A DNA stretch of 39,502 bases, taken from positions 1 to 39,502 of the forward strand of contig JANQRQ010000335.1 of NCBI GenBank assembly GCA_028284485.1, in the 5' to 3' direction. Origin of the DNA: Planctomycetaceae bacterium (lineage in GTDB: Bacteria; Planctomycetota; Planctomycetia; Planctomycetales; Planctomycetaceae). This document shows positions 20,101 through 26,590 of the stretch, one piece after another. Made by a program: the position numbers and the translations under genes. Each line of letters starts with the position of its first letter. Positions within the stretch are counted from its first letter, which is position 1. The notes below the pieces were generated by a model that saw only the letters and a program-made list of their open reading frames with translations, searched no databases and was not told where the DNA came from.

Positions 20101-20557
20101 GGAAACTGCAGAAATCGAATACGAATCATGGTGGCCTCACGAATCGTTGAGCGAGTTGAAACTGCTACCGAAACTCAACATCGCCACCTGGGGCTCTTCT
20201 CGGGACGCGGCCCCCTCTTACACCGTCGGACTTTCCGGGTACGAACACCACGCGCGGAAGATTTTCACATGGAACGGCAACGGTGCCCACCTGCTGGACT
20301 ACTTTCCCATCGGCAGCAACTGGATGGATTCACCGATCAAGATGAGATTCCTAGCCGGACAGGAATACAAAGTCCGCGTGTTTCAGCAACCGGAACGCGT
20401 CACCGTTTTCGTTGATGACGGCAGCGGTGAAGTTGAACTGTTCAACGAACGCATTTCCGGCCCGATGGGAAAATTCGTGAGGCTGTATGGTCTTGGGACG
20501 CCTGGCGATTGCATCTACTTCGACAATCTCAAAATCCGCGCTCCGCAAGCCGAATAA
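14153..20557 (+). CDS. Giant membrane Ser/Thr protein kinase with WD40, TPR and DUF1080-like C-terminus
   Basis: This is a 2134-residue Hanks-type kinase. The kinase domain covers about residues 85-440: glycine loop GRGGMG at 92-97, VALK Lys114, HRDIKPSN with catalytic Asp301, DFG at 319-321 and LGTLRYMSPE. An insert of roughly 100 residues rich in Ala, Ser, Glu and His separates the hinge region (near 170) from the helix before the catalytic loop (near 275). One membrane span lies at about 462-484, then a coiled coil to about 545. Residues 605-690 hold Arg/Gly/Ser-rich internal repeats. From about 700 to 1490 is a degenerate beta-propeller region, with a clear WD40 unit CEDGLVRQW near 1450 and a glycine-rich run near 1385-1405. 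TPR-like helices occupy about 1530-1900. Residues 1927-2134 form a beta-sandwich resembling DUF1080/LamG. Start is GTG 14153 with AAGG upstream. It probably senses a signal outside the membrane and acts on the adjacent sigma factor (inference). Confidence 0.9.
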   Translation: MDSSSDRNPVEALAEEFMERKRRGETPALSEYTKKYPQWAEEIEDLFPALELMEDFKPLSDDLSDGLHSTKKEASIPEIHQIGDYRILREIGRGGMGVVYEAEQQSLGRRVALKVLPRSSAGDEKSLARFQREARAAAKMHHTNIVPVFEVGQDQEHVFYAMQLIQGQGLDFVIGDLKELRSHSLAEKEKQIEKAETPANAQHESAHSLAVSLVSGHFHHERLLDSDAAPPEEFAAAPSTALAETVLAAGGSTASAVLPGHSELSSAERDRKAYFHSVAQIGLQTARALSYAHARGIVHRDIKPSNLLLDTNGVVWVTDFGLAKTGDAGLTHSGDILGTLRYMSPERFKGQCDVRADVYSLGLTLFELVTLKPAFESPDRLKLIDMVAKTEMESPRTIDSRIPLDLETIILKASDKDPKRRYQSADDLAEDLQRFVDDEPILARRTTAIERFARWSRRNPWLATAMSVAVLALIAVAAISTVFAQTQYGLNKEIVDKNEALEETIHEKEELIDEVTLANRTNEELIADLTKRESDLKRSTATLAEKQAEYVAEKGDLAEAMHWISRSYELGEGENQSLLAKLSITAQKMPRLRREILVPGPSADTFREVFERFRGTPGNTTGSRSGSSRGQSEDSRREAFERSAQARGMSPDAAREAFERFREARDNATPSRSGSGRGASADTAQQFRNLLLLRNLISASSNPLVVGDHEIIGLASLELADEMVPRSTMRFWDLSDQRWTGTVLRDLPNVAHSAIDPDHRLLAMVMLKPAETTEPNQSANANESESRGGFASTERFIERLEVRELDTGELLFDVENEVPSRRGVSSAQVALRFIDNGARLIKVSRAGDTPLDLAIESFDCQSWETDRQEIELKRTGLRLTIVSPRLDISLDGRRLIFFSSPPPRGIGGFGFRGRGSRQGYVASFGIKTGEQLGQQIPIDSVSPLITADDASRVAVVTGIGGQRRIEIRDFETGEQVGESIELPVLLQSAVQLLGLSADRSKIIVAYSSGSQPTRPGLQPPQSKSAEQLDQEAPGSRSNVQVFDLESGAAVTPPLSAHGSVKSAFLSNQGQTLTVRDDRGIRVWDLAGSTLRNVLLPNIGTQGLRGSRFAGQNRPTRPTSPGGFGNRTGYGGRLPGVANSTVTAAANQRVVMLQVDNRNVVQLTDWDGRTGRMIRDYSVPFAPGRTGTVLISPGGSFLLTSRRALVDNENQEDQQRIAAIQVQVWRTDPVELLNDSVDLNLRETPFAISPDGEWIAVQTRQRGSRPPQTGNSRPGREEPNPSRGRPLNSRQNETSENGRPSRPEVRVSLLLDNHISGERREVPLPGLSLENGFVGEISFSANGQCLFVQTGVVIQVFDLTSEKIERLATVGLQSRQPNAAGPSGGFGGRGGGFGGGPGSGRFGYGGGQPVWAINHDATLIADVVNQQALRIRQIETRQTLGELLIHPAPVTSVCFDVEGQTIVTACEDGLVRQWSLPNAWSGTPEGIRQRVEQHTGLEFVDAETATIKRLVKGQEIGAEWSNRFGELQQTLNRSAQVALDYRHRADWAAAAAALEKWQDRRPDDWLPALLQIRPLVEQQKPAEAQELFQQVSQKVDRKTLTAWIRAEFSEPANSRVASSSSRYNRLSGADAAAIGWRHQLLLGVSQTDTERAEHLFELAKVREVELQFDEAVDFVDQATMLVPDSADMHYYRAHLMVRLGRWDEALESRRRVMQLEPDEHFHYYRVQALSLFLEDKESFWQAWREMRDKWADSEEPRAPERLAKPALILGQRGEELQQSLQLADRAYDQREGRSALYDIQVKGLAELRRGERERESGNAAAAQKHFEDALKFTQESSDLFVENNFNNVTALAKFQEAMILHHLERDNEARAAYLDAFDLHNSYRMSLRTSTSNTFTDWLLNDAFRRSAEQLLGSDVAQVGLPLPQTEGWETIFEDRFDGEEFAEAWQVYNGEWRIEDGAARGEYTGRNYREFQEAAIDLDFEVPETAEIEYESWWPHESLSELKLLPKLNIATWGSSRDAAPSYTVGLSGYEHHARKIFTWNGNGAHLLDYFPIGSNWMDSPIKMRFLAGQEYKVRVFQQPERVTVFVDDGSGEVELFNERISGPMGKFVRLYGLGTPGDCIYFDNLKIRAPQAE
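15971..16187 (+). repeat. Internal duplication in kinase gene
   Basis: Two segments, 15971-16043 and 16115-16187, lie 144 bp (48 codons) apart and are about 78 percent identical by my count. Both encode RE(V/A)FERFR followed by a SRSGS-RG stretch. A third partial copy of the REAFER unit starts at 16061. The encoded region links the coiled coil to the propeller-like part and looks low-complexity and flexible. The high nucleotide identity suggests a fairly recent duplication. Confidence 0.75.
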
Positions 20558-20932
20558 GCAAACCGTCGTCAGCATGGCAATGCAGAATTCCGAGCAGCCC
20601 AGCGACGGCTCACTTGGCGACGCAAAAAGCCTGCATCGGCCTTTGCATAAGACCTGGTCACCGTAAAGTCCGTTGTTTTGTCGATGATGCCTCCCGCTTC
20701 CACCTTGGCAATGAGTTGCGTATCGAGCGACCCGCTCAAGAATCGACGCCGACCACAAGTCAACGGGAATGGATGCGCATAATCGCCAAATATCAGTAGA
20801 TTTGTCCTAAGAGAAATCTCCTTGAATCGTCACCTAAGGTAGGTGAGCGAAGCTGCCGACGGCATCAAAACCCCACGAGGTATTGCCACCTCCGATGTTT
20901 CGGCGCGAAGATCATTCAGGCGAGTTTGTACG
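20558..20932. other. Intergenic region between kinase and secreted protein
   Basis: This 375-bp stretch carries repeat copy B at 20696-20783 and a small inverted repeat, CACCT at 20831-20835 with AGGTG at 20841-20845. No gene is supported. It should contain the 3' end of the kinase transcript and the promoter of the following gene. I saw no standard intrinsic terminator on the plus strand. Confidence 0.5.
20696..20783 (+). repeat. Imperfect direct repeat, copy B
   Basis: Partner of 13189-13276, with 63 of 88 positions identical in the same orientation. It lies 139 bp after the kinase stop. Together the two copies bracket the sigma factor and kinase genes, about 7.4 kb. A small stem, GAGC and GCTC around GACCC, is present in this copy's core and is only partly kept in copy A. 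Confidence 0.75.
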
Positions 20933-22645
20933 ATGAGAATCAATTGGCATGTTCGAATCGTTCTTGTGCTAGCATCCTGCTTTCTGTTCGCCGCGATCTC
21001 GTCAGCCACATCGGAAGACGAAACAGAAAACGAGGGCAATGGCCCTCGCGGACAACCGGTTTCCGAGACTGTTGAGATTCCAGTCGATTCCCTGCGTCAG
21101 CGCGCACACAAAGTCGAAGAACTCGAATCAAGAATCAATCGACTATCAACCGAGGTTGAGAACCTGCGCCGCGAACTTGCCCGTTTGCGGCAATTCGATG
21201 GCCTGACGATTCACGGGCTCGCTGAATCCTCGGGTTGGGGAGCGCTCGCAGATATTTCCCGATTTCCTCCATTCTTGGAACCCAATTTGGCTCCGACACA
21301 ACTGGTACGTCGCCGATTTCGCGAACTCGAGGCTGAGGTGAAGAGGTTGATTCGCATCGGCGAGGCAGAGTTGTCTGCCGAATTGCAGCAGCGACTGGAC
21401 CATTTGCAATCCGTACTACGTGGCGAAGCGATCTTCGATGCGACGGAACAGGCGGAAGTGCATGTTGTCGGGATCTATGAATCTTCGTCTAACCACAGGA
21501 TTGCGGGGAGCGCAACCGTTCAAGTCACTTATACACAGGCCCCCGTTGTTTTATGTGTCACCGCCTACGAAACGACGCGCTGGACCATCGAATGTGCACC
21601 CGATGTCGAGTTACAGCAGATTCTTGTCGGGGGTTACAAGGGCCACAGCGTTGCCGAGTCTCCACCGGGAGTTCCGGTGTCGATCTTGACCCGTCCTGTG
21701 GCCGGCCATCGGGCGTTGCCGGAAGAATACGAACGGGTCTCGAGCGATTCGACCCCTTCGGCTTTTCCGCTGTTGGCCGAGCAACTGAAGGCCTTGACAG
21801 GTTTGGACGTCGCCACGCTGACAGGGTGTTATAACCCTGACAACAAGCCGCTCGTTGTTGGTGCGGAGAATGCCCTATGGCGAGAAGAGTCCGTTCTGCA
21901 GCGATTGAACTTGCTTTATTGCGAGGCGCTACAGAGCAGATTTGCCGAGTTGTATAGTCAATTGCAGGAGTGGGAATTCCAGGCCCTTTGGTATGCATCG
22001 GATGGAAGTATCGCGCGCGGAACATTCACTCCCTTCGGGCCACTTATTTCCACATTATCGCCAGTGCCAGGGCGGTCGAATCTGCTTGCCATCGATCCCG
22101 CGGCGGAGACATGGTACGGATGTGATGGTAGCAGTGTTGCCAGATTTGATGGTCCGTCTCTAACCGGATCGGAATTGATCCCCGGCGACGACTTGCCCGA
22201 ATTCCGGTGGCTTTCTGCGATGGCCGTTGATACGACCCGAAACCGGCTGGTTGTGTCCTCGGGCGATTTCGTGTTTGCCTATTCGTTCGACAAGCAGGAA
22301 TGGTTAGTGCTTCGCCCGTCCGGGCCTCGCGTCGAATCGCTGGTTTACGTCCCCGAACGCGATGTTCTCTATGGTGTGTGCAGATCGGAGCGGCTGCACG
22401 GTCGGTTTGACCGCATCGTGAGACTGACTCCAAGCGCGGCAACAGTCGATGAGGTACAACTGTCGATGCCACTCGCCCGGGCGGAACGGGGAACACAACT
22501 TGTCTGGGTTGACGGATACTTGGCGCTCTTAACCGGGATGCAAAGCACAGCCAGTAATCAAGTGCAGGGTGAGTACCCAACGTGTGCGATCATCGAACCG
22601 CAGACCGGCGAGGTTGTTCATTATTCGTACCTCGTCCCTCGGTGA
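20933..22645 (+). CDS. Secreted coiled-coil protein with beta-propeller-like C-terminus, function unknown
   Basis: I do not recognise the family. From ATG 20933 the product has about 570 residues and a good signal peptide (RINWHVRIVLVLASCFLFA, ending near ISSATS). A coiled coil follows at about residues 50-90, with VEELESRINRLSTEVENLRR as a clear heptad run. The middle region has mixed secondary structure. The last 220 or so residues contain repeated beta-type units with small-residue turns (AIDPAAETWYGCDG, MAVDTTRNRLVVSSGD, LVYVPERDVLYGVC) that look like propeller blades. An upstream GTG at 20843 would add 30 residues ahead of the signal peptide and is unlikely. The protein is probably periplasmic. 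It lies downstream of the kinase gene on the same strand, so a partnership with the kinase's outer part is possible, though the 375-bp gap argues for its own promoter. Confidence 0.7.
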   Translation: MRINWHVRIVLVLASCFLFAAISSATSEDETENEGNGPRGQPVSETVEIPVDSLRQRAHKVEELESRINRLSTEVENLRRELARLRQFDGLTIHGLAESSGWGALADISRFPPFLEPNLAPTQLVRRRFRELEAEVKRLIRIGEAELSAELQQRLDHLQSVLRGEAIFDATEQAEVHVVGIYESSSNHRIAGSATVQVTYTQAPVVLCVTAYETTRWTIECAPDVELQQILVGGYKGHSVAESPPGVPVSILTRPVAGHRALPEEYERVSSDSTPSAFPLLAEQLKALTGLDVATLTGCYNPDNKPLVVGAENALWREESVLQRLNLLYCEALQSRFAELYSQLQEWEFQALWYASDGSIARGTFTPFGPLISTLSPVPGRSNLLAIDPAAETWYGCDGSSVARFDGPSLTGSELIPGDDLPEFRWLSAMAVDTTRNRLVVSSGDFVFAYSFDKQEWLVLRPSGPRVESLVYVPERDVLYGVCRSERLHGRFDRIVRLTPSAATVDEVQLSMPLARAERGTQLVWVDGYLALLTGMQSTASNQVQGEYPTCAIIEPQTGEVVHYSYLVPR

Positions 22646-22746
22646 TGGCTCGTACCGAAGAAATTGAGCCTTGCATGCAACACCGACGAGGCGACGCGAC
22701 ACGTTTGTCAGGGCATCGGTTCGTTATTGGCAATCGATATTATGAT

Positions 22747-23769
22747 TTACGGGCTGTCCCATGGTGGCTGTTCTCGAAAGGGTTTGCCTGCGCGATACAG
22801 TTCCAGTCGGCTCGTGATGGGATCGGAATTGCGCTCTTTGAGCTTCACAGCCTCGGATGCATATTTCACAGCGTTCTCAAATTCGCCGGCTTCGGCATAA
22901 GCGGCGGCTAACGTATCGAGAAAATCGGCATCTTGATACGCGGTCGCGTCGCAAACTTCCTTCGCATAAGTCACCGCTTTTGGCCCATCTCGAAACTCTT
23001 CCAAGGGACAAGTTGCCAGCAGCCACGCCAAATTGTTTTTGGCCAAGATGAAATTCGAATCGACCTGAATGGCTTCAGAAAAATCTTTCGTCGCATTTTC
23101 GTAGCGACCAACAGCGCGCCAATAACTCCCTCGTGCCTCGTAGGCCGGCGCAAATTTCGATTCGATACTAATGGCCTCACTGAAATCGGCGAGAGCCTTA
23201 TCAAAATCCTTGCTGTCGAAGTAAGCCATTCCGCGATTCGTATAAACAGCCGGATGACTCACGCCCGATGAAATGATTTCTGTAAAGTCGGTGATCGCTC
23301 GATCGAGTTTTCCAAGCTTCCGGTAGGCATTTCCGCGGTCGTTGAGGGCGGTAGCATTCCCCGGTTCAATTTTTAACGCCAAATTGAAGTCGATCGTGGC
23401 ATTGGCGACTTTTCCAATCGCAACGCGCACGACTCCCCGTCGGCGGTAGGCCTCTGCCGTGGGATCTTTCTGAATCAACGCGGTGAAGTAATCCTCTGCC
23501 TTTTTAGCAAGCACGGCATCTTTCTTGCGAAGCCATCCCTTTTCGTTCTTGATCCAAAGCCAGTTTCCTCGAACTGCGGTCACTTTGACGACTGCGGCAA
23601 ACGGCAGCTTTGTGATAACTTCTTCGCCGGCTTTGAGTTCAGCGCCTGCGGTAATCACGACGACGCTCGATCCCGTCCAGTCATCGTCCGATTGCTGGGC
23701 ACGGCATGCATCTGTAAGCGCAATCAACAGCATCACCATGCACGCGCAGCTTCTACAAAGTTGAGACAT
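22747..23769 (-). CDS. Secreted SH3-like/TPR protein
   Basis: This is a predicted periplasmic scaffold protein of about 340 residues. A signal peptide covers the first 25 residues (CACMVMLLIALTDACRA), followed by a bacterial SH3-like domain at about 30-85 (the segment ending WLWIKNEKGWLRKKDAV). TPR units then run to the end; NRGMAYFDSKDFDKALADF and ARGSYWRAVGRYENATKDF are typical, with about six repeats by eye. I chose ATG 23769, which has TTGGGAG about 5 bp upstream; a TTG at 23781 is less likely. The gene converges with the secreted coiled-coil protein, with about 100 bp between stops. TPR proteins of this kind mediate protein contacts; no catalytic motif is visible and the partner cannot be inferred. 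Confidence 0.82.
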   Translation of the reverse strand: MSQLCRSCACMVMLLIALTDACRAQQSDDDWTGSSVVVITAGAELKAGEEVITKLPFAAVVKVTAVRGNWLWIKNEKGWLRKKDAVLAKKAEDYFTALIQKDPTAEAYRRRGVVRVAIGKVANATIDFNLALKIEPGNATALNDRGNAYRKLGKLDRAITDFTEIISSGVSHPAVYTNRGMAYFDSKDFDKALADFSEAISIESKFAPAYEARGSYWRAVGRYENATKDFSEAIQVDSNFILAKNNLAWLLATCPLEEFRDGPKAVTYAKEVCDATAYQDADFLDTLAAAYAEAGEFENAVKYASEAVKLKERNSDPITSRLELYRAGKPFREQPPWDSP

Positions 23770-24145
23770 TGCATCTCCCAAAATGGGGTCCGAGGCCTAA
23801 TTACAGCCAGTATAATGTGCAAGAATCCCCAAATGCGATCATTAATGGGTTCCAGCCGCCTTTCACGAAACGCGGCACGTTTTCTGAGTTCGTTGGATGG
23901 CGAATTATTCGCTAACAGATTAAGGTGAAGCAGACAAATTCGGCCATTTACGGTCGTGTCGGGAGGCCTTGGCCTCTTGTCGCGGATAGTGCCATTTTGT
24001 TCATTTCCGAGTTTTTGACACCACTGTTCTCGTCCGACTTCTCACTGCGATGCATGGAGGCGACGCTGCCAGAATCCTTTCGTTTACCGGCGAGCAGGTA
24101 CTCCAGTCGTATTAAATCGTCGGCGTCCGCAGTACATCTAACAAT
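23770..24145. other. Divergent intergenic region
   Basis: The stretch lies between the minus-strand SH3/TPR gene and the plus-strand egtB-like gene and should hold both promoters. An AT-rich hexamer region at 23809-23816 reads TATAAT on the plus strand (23811-23816) and TATACT on the minus strand (23814-23809), but no good -35 could be paired with either. A short inverted repeat, GAGGCC-TT-GGCCTC, lies at 23963-23976. No gene is supported. Confidence 0.45.
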
Positions 24146-25462
24146 ATGCAAGGCTGCCCTGTGTCACTTCAGGAACAAACAAAACCACAACTAAACGAAC
24201 CGCCGCAATCGTTCGAAAACGTTAACGAGCGATATCGATATGTCCGGTTAGCGACAGAAGAATTGTGCCGATCACTTTCCGACGAGGACTGCACACCCCA
24301 GTCGATGACGGATGCAAGCCCGGTCAAATGGCACATGGCCCACACGACGTGGTTTTTTGAAACTTTCTTGCTCCGTCCCTCCGTTCCGGAGTACGAACCG
24401 TTTCATCCGAAGTTTGAATACTTGTTCAACTCCTATTATCACAGTGTGGGCGAGAGACATCCCCGCCCCAAACGAGGACTGTTGACCCGACCATCTCGGA
24501 ATGAAGTTCTGGAGTATCGCGCACATGTCGACGCGGCCATGGAGAGCCTGTTGGCTTCGCAAGCGAATCCCGATATTGACGCACTCACGGAGATGGGCTG
24601 CCATCATGAGCAGCAGCACCAGGAGCTGATTCTAACGGATGTCAAGCACCTCTTTTGGCAGAATCCGTTACTGCCAAGTTATTCGTCCAACGGTGACTCG
24701 ACCAACGAAATCGCTGACATTGATATGGAGTGGCTTCCAAACGACGGAGGTCTTGTCTCGGTCGGGCACGACTCCGATGGGTTTGCTTTCGACAACGAAC
24801 GTCCCTGCCACCAGGTCATTTTGCAACCGTTCGAATTCGGCTCAAGGCTGGTCACGAATGAGGAGTACTCGGACTTTATCAATGACGGTGGTTACGAAAA
24901 GTCGGAATTCTGGCTGTCGGAAGGCTGGGATACCATTCAAAGACGAGGGTGGAATGCGCCGCTCTATTGGGTTCGCGGCGACGAGGGGTGGTCGCAATTC
25001 ACATTGTTGGGGCTCGTACCGTTGGTTGGCTCCGAACCGGTTTGTCACGTGAGCTATTACGAAGCCGACGCATTCGCACGCTGGTACGGTGCCCGTCTCC
25101 CGCGCGAATTCGAATGGGAGGCTATGGCCGAAGGTGAACCTGTTTTCGGCAATCTTTTGGAGCAGCAGCAGTATCGTCCGACAAGTTTGTCACAGGGAGC
25201 GCCCCTTCAAAGCCCTGCCCAGCTTTTCGGCGACGTTTGGGAATGGACTCAAAGTCCTTACGTCGCGTATCCCGGTTTTGTCCCCAGTGCTGGAAGCCTG
25301 GGTGAGTATAACGGCAAATTTATGTGCAATCAGATCGTGCTACGTGGTGGTTCTTGTGTGACACCTCAGTCACACATTCGTTCCACCTACCGCAACTTTT
25401 TTGCACCGGATGCCCGTTGGCAGTTTTCGGGCATTCGGCTCGCCCGTGACTGCTCTTTGTGA
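24146..25462 (+). CDS. egtB: EgtB-like ergothioneine sulfoxide synthase
   Basis: This is a non-haem iron enzyme that joins hercynine to a thiol (gamma-glutamylcysteine or cysteine) with oxygen, giving the sulfoxide precursor of ergothioneine. An N-terminal DinB-like helical domain carries the iron ligands: HMAHTTWFFET (His66 likely) and HEQQHQE (His154 and His158). The C-terminal half is a formylglycine-generating-enzyme-like domain with GDVWEWTQSPY, GEYNGKFM, LRGGSC and TYRNFF, the pattern specific to EgtB. Length is 438, normal. ATG 24146 is used; a GTG six codons in is also possible. The usual partner egtD (histidine methyltransferase) is not in the window. The ROK kinase gene begins 36 bp after the stop, suggesting one transcript. 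Ergothioneine is an antioxidant thiol. Confidence 0.9.
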   Translation: MQGCPVSLQEQTKPQLNEPPQSFENVNERYRYVRLATEELCRSLSDEDCTPQSMTDASPVKWHMAHTTWFFETFLLRPSVPEYEPFHPKFEYLFNSYYHSVGERHPRPKRGLLTRPSRNEVLEYRAHVDAAMESLLASQANPDIDALTEMGCHHEQQHQELILTDVKHLFWQNPLLPSYSSNGDSTNEIADIDMEWLPNDGGLVSVGHDSDGFAFDNERPCHQVILQPFEFGSRLVTNEEYSDFINDGGYEKSEFWLSEGWDTIQRRGWNAPLYWVRGDEGWSQFTLLGLVPLVGSEPVCHVSYYEADAFARWYGARLPREFEWEAMAEGEPVFGNLLEQQQYRPTSLSQGAPLQSPAQLFGDVWEWTQSPYVAYPGFVPSAGSLGEYNGKFMCNQIVLRGGSCVTPQSHIRSTYRNFFAPDARWQFSGIRLARDCSL

Positions 25463-25498
25463 CGGCACGGCATTCCAGTATTTCAGCCAAGCGAAGAT

Positions 25499-26521
25499 AT
25501 GATGTCGACAAGCGAAGCAAACAAATATTGGGTGGGATTTGACCTGGGCGGAACGAAGATGCTGGCCACGGTCTTCGATTCCGAGTTCAAGCCAATGGGC
25601 CGCAAACGACGTAAGACGCGAGGCCATGAGGGTGTCGATTTCGGGATGAATCGGATCGTGCAAACGATCGAGGCCGCGTTAGAAGATGCAGAGGTTCCTG
25701 CGAGCGAAATCCTGGGAATTGGGATCGGTTGCCCGGGACCCCTGGATTTGGACCGCGGCATTATTATGGAAGCGCCCAACCTCGGTTGGGTCAACGCACC
25801 GGTCAAAAAGGCACTTCAGAAGGCGTTCGGTTGTCCGGTCGTAATCTTGAACGACGTTGATGCCGGCGTGTATGGAGAATACCGGTTCGGTGCTGGTAAG
25901 AACGAACGTTGTGTTCTCGGCGTTTTTCCAGGGACCGGTATCGGCGGTGGTTGCATTTATGAGGGACGAGTTCTCAGGGGAAAGGTCAGCTCCTGCATGG
26001 AAATCGGGCACGTCAAGGTCATGCCCGGAGGACCACGATGCGGATGCGGCGAGTCCGGATGCCTGGAAGCAGTCGCGAGCCGGTTGGCGATCTCGGCGCA
26101 GGCAGCGCAGGCAGCGGCGCGAGGTCAAGCTCCGCGATTACTCAAGGCGGCTGGTTCGGATCTTTCTGAGATTCGTAGCGGAGCATTGGCAGAAGCTATC
26201 GATGCTGGTGATGTGGTTATCGAGCAGATTTTGCGGGAAGCTGCGCATTTCATCGGAGTCGCCGCCGGCGGCTTGATTCACATCCTTGCGCCGGACGTCA
26301 TCGTTTTGGGCGGCGGACTCGTGGAAGCGATGCCGAAACTTTTTGTTTCTGAGGTCGAAACGGCAGCCAGAGATTTTGTCTTGCCATCCTTTCGGGACTC
26401 ATTCCGAGTCGTCGCTGCCGAGTTAGGGGATGACGCTGGCGTGATGGGTTCCGCAGCTTGGGTGCGGGAAACGGAATATGCAGGGAATGGAAGCTCACAG
26501 AAAATTCACAATACTTCTTAG
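25499..26521 (+). CDS. ROK-family sugar kinase (glucokinase-like)
   Basis: This is a cytoplasmic kinase that would phosphorylate glucose or a related sugar or amino sugar. Residues 13-27 (VGFDLGGTKMLATVFD region) form the phosphate-binding motif. IGIGCPGPLDLDRG and the ILNDVDAGVYGE segment hold the sugar-binding and catalytic Asp. GIGGGCIYEGR follows. The zinc-binding ROK signature CGCGESGCLE is intact at Cys181, Cys183 and Cys188. No N-terminal helix-turn-helix is present, so it is a kinase, not a ROK repressor. Length is 340. The gene is 69 bp upstream of ppx/gppA and thus sits in a polyphosphate gene run. Some ROK enzymes use polyphosphate as donor, so that donor is possible here. The intact zinc motif is more typical of ATP-dependent members (from memory). 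Substrate is unproven. Confidence 0.87.
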   Translation: MMSTSEANKYWVGFDLGGTKMLATVFDSEFKPMGRKRRKTRGHEGVDFGMNRIVQTIEAALEDAEVPASEILGIGIGCPGPLDLDRGIIMEAPNLGWVNAPVKKALQKAFGCPVVILNDVDAGVYGEYRFGAGKNERCVLGVFPGTGIGGGCIYEGRVLRGKVSSCMEIGHVKVMPGGPRCGCGESGCLEAVASRLAISAQAAQAAARGQAPRLLKAAGSDLSEIRSGALAEAIDAGDVVIEQILREAAHFIGVAAGGLIHILAPDVIVLGGGLVEAMPKLFVSEVETAARDFVLPSFRDSFRVVAAELGDDAGVMGSAAWVRETEYAGNGSSQKIHNTS

Positions 26522-26590
26522 GATGGTAACGCTGGTCCAGATGACCAGCCATTAATGCCATTAGATTTCCTGGCAGGGATTCGATAGGCG

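Noticed and set aside
20590..20660. Possible minus-strand terminator (GCC/GGC stem followed by five Ts)
   Set aside because: The stem is only three to four pairs with a bulge, and no minus-strand gene ends just upstream of it.
20831..20845. Short hairpin as a riboswitch or leader element
   Set aside because: Five base pairs only, no wider conserved structure recognised, and the downstream gene is not metabolic.
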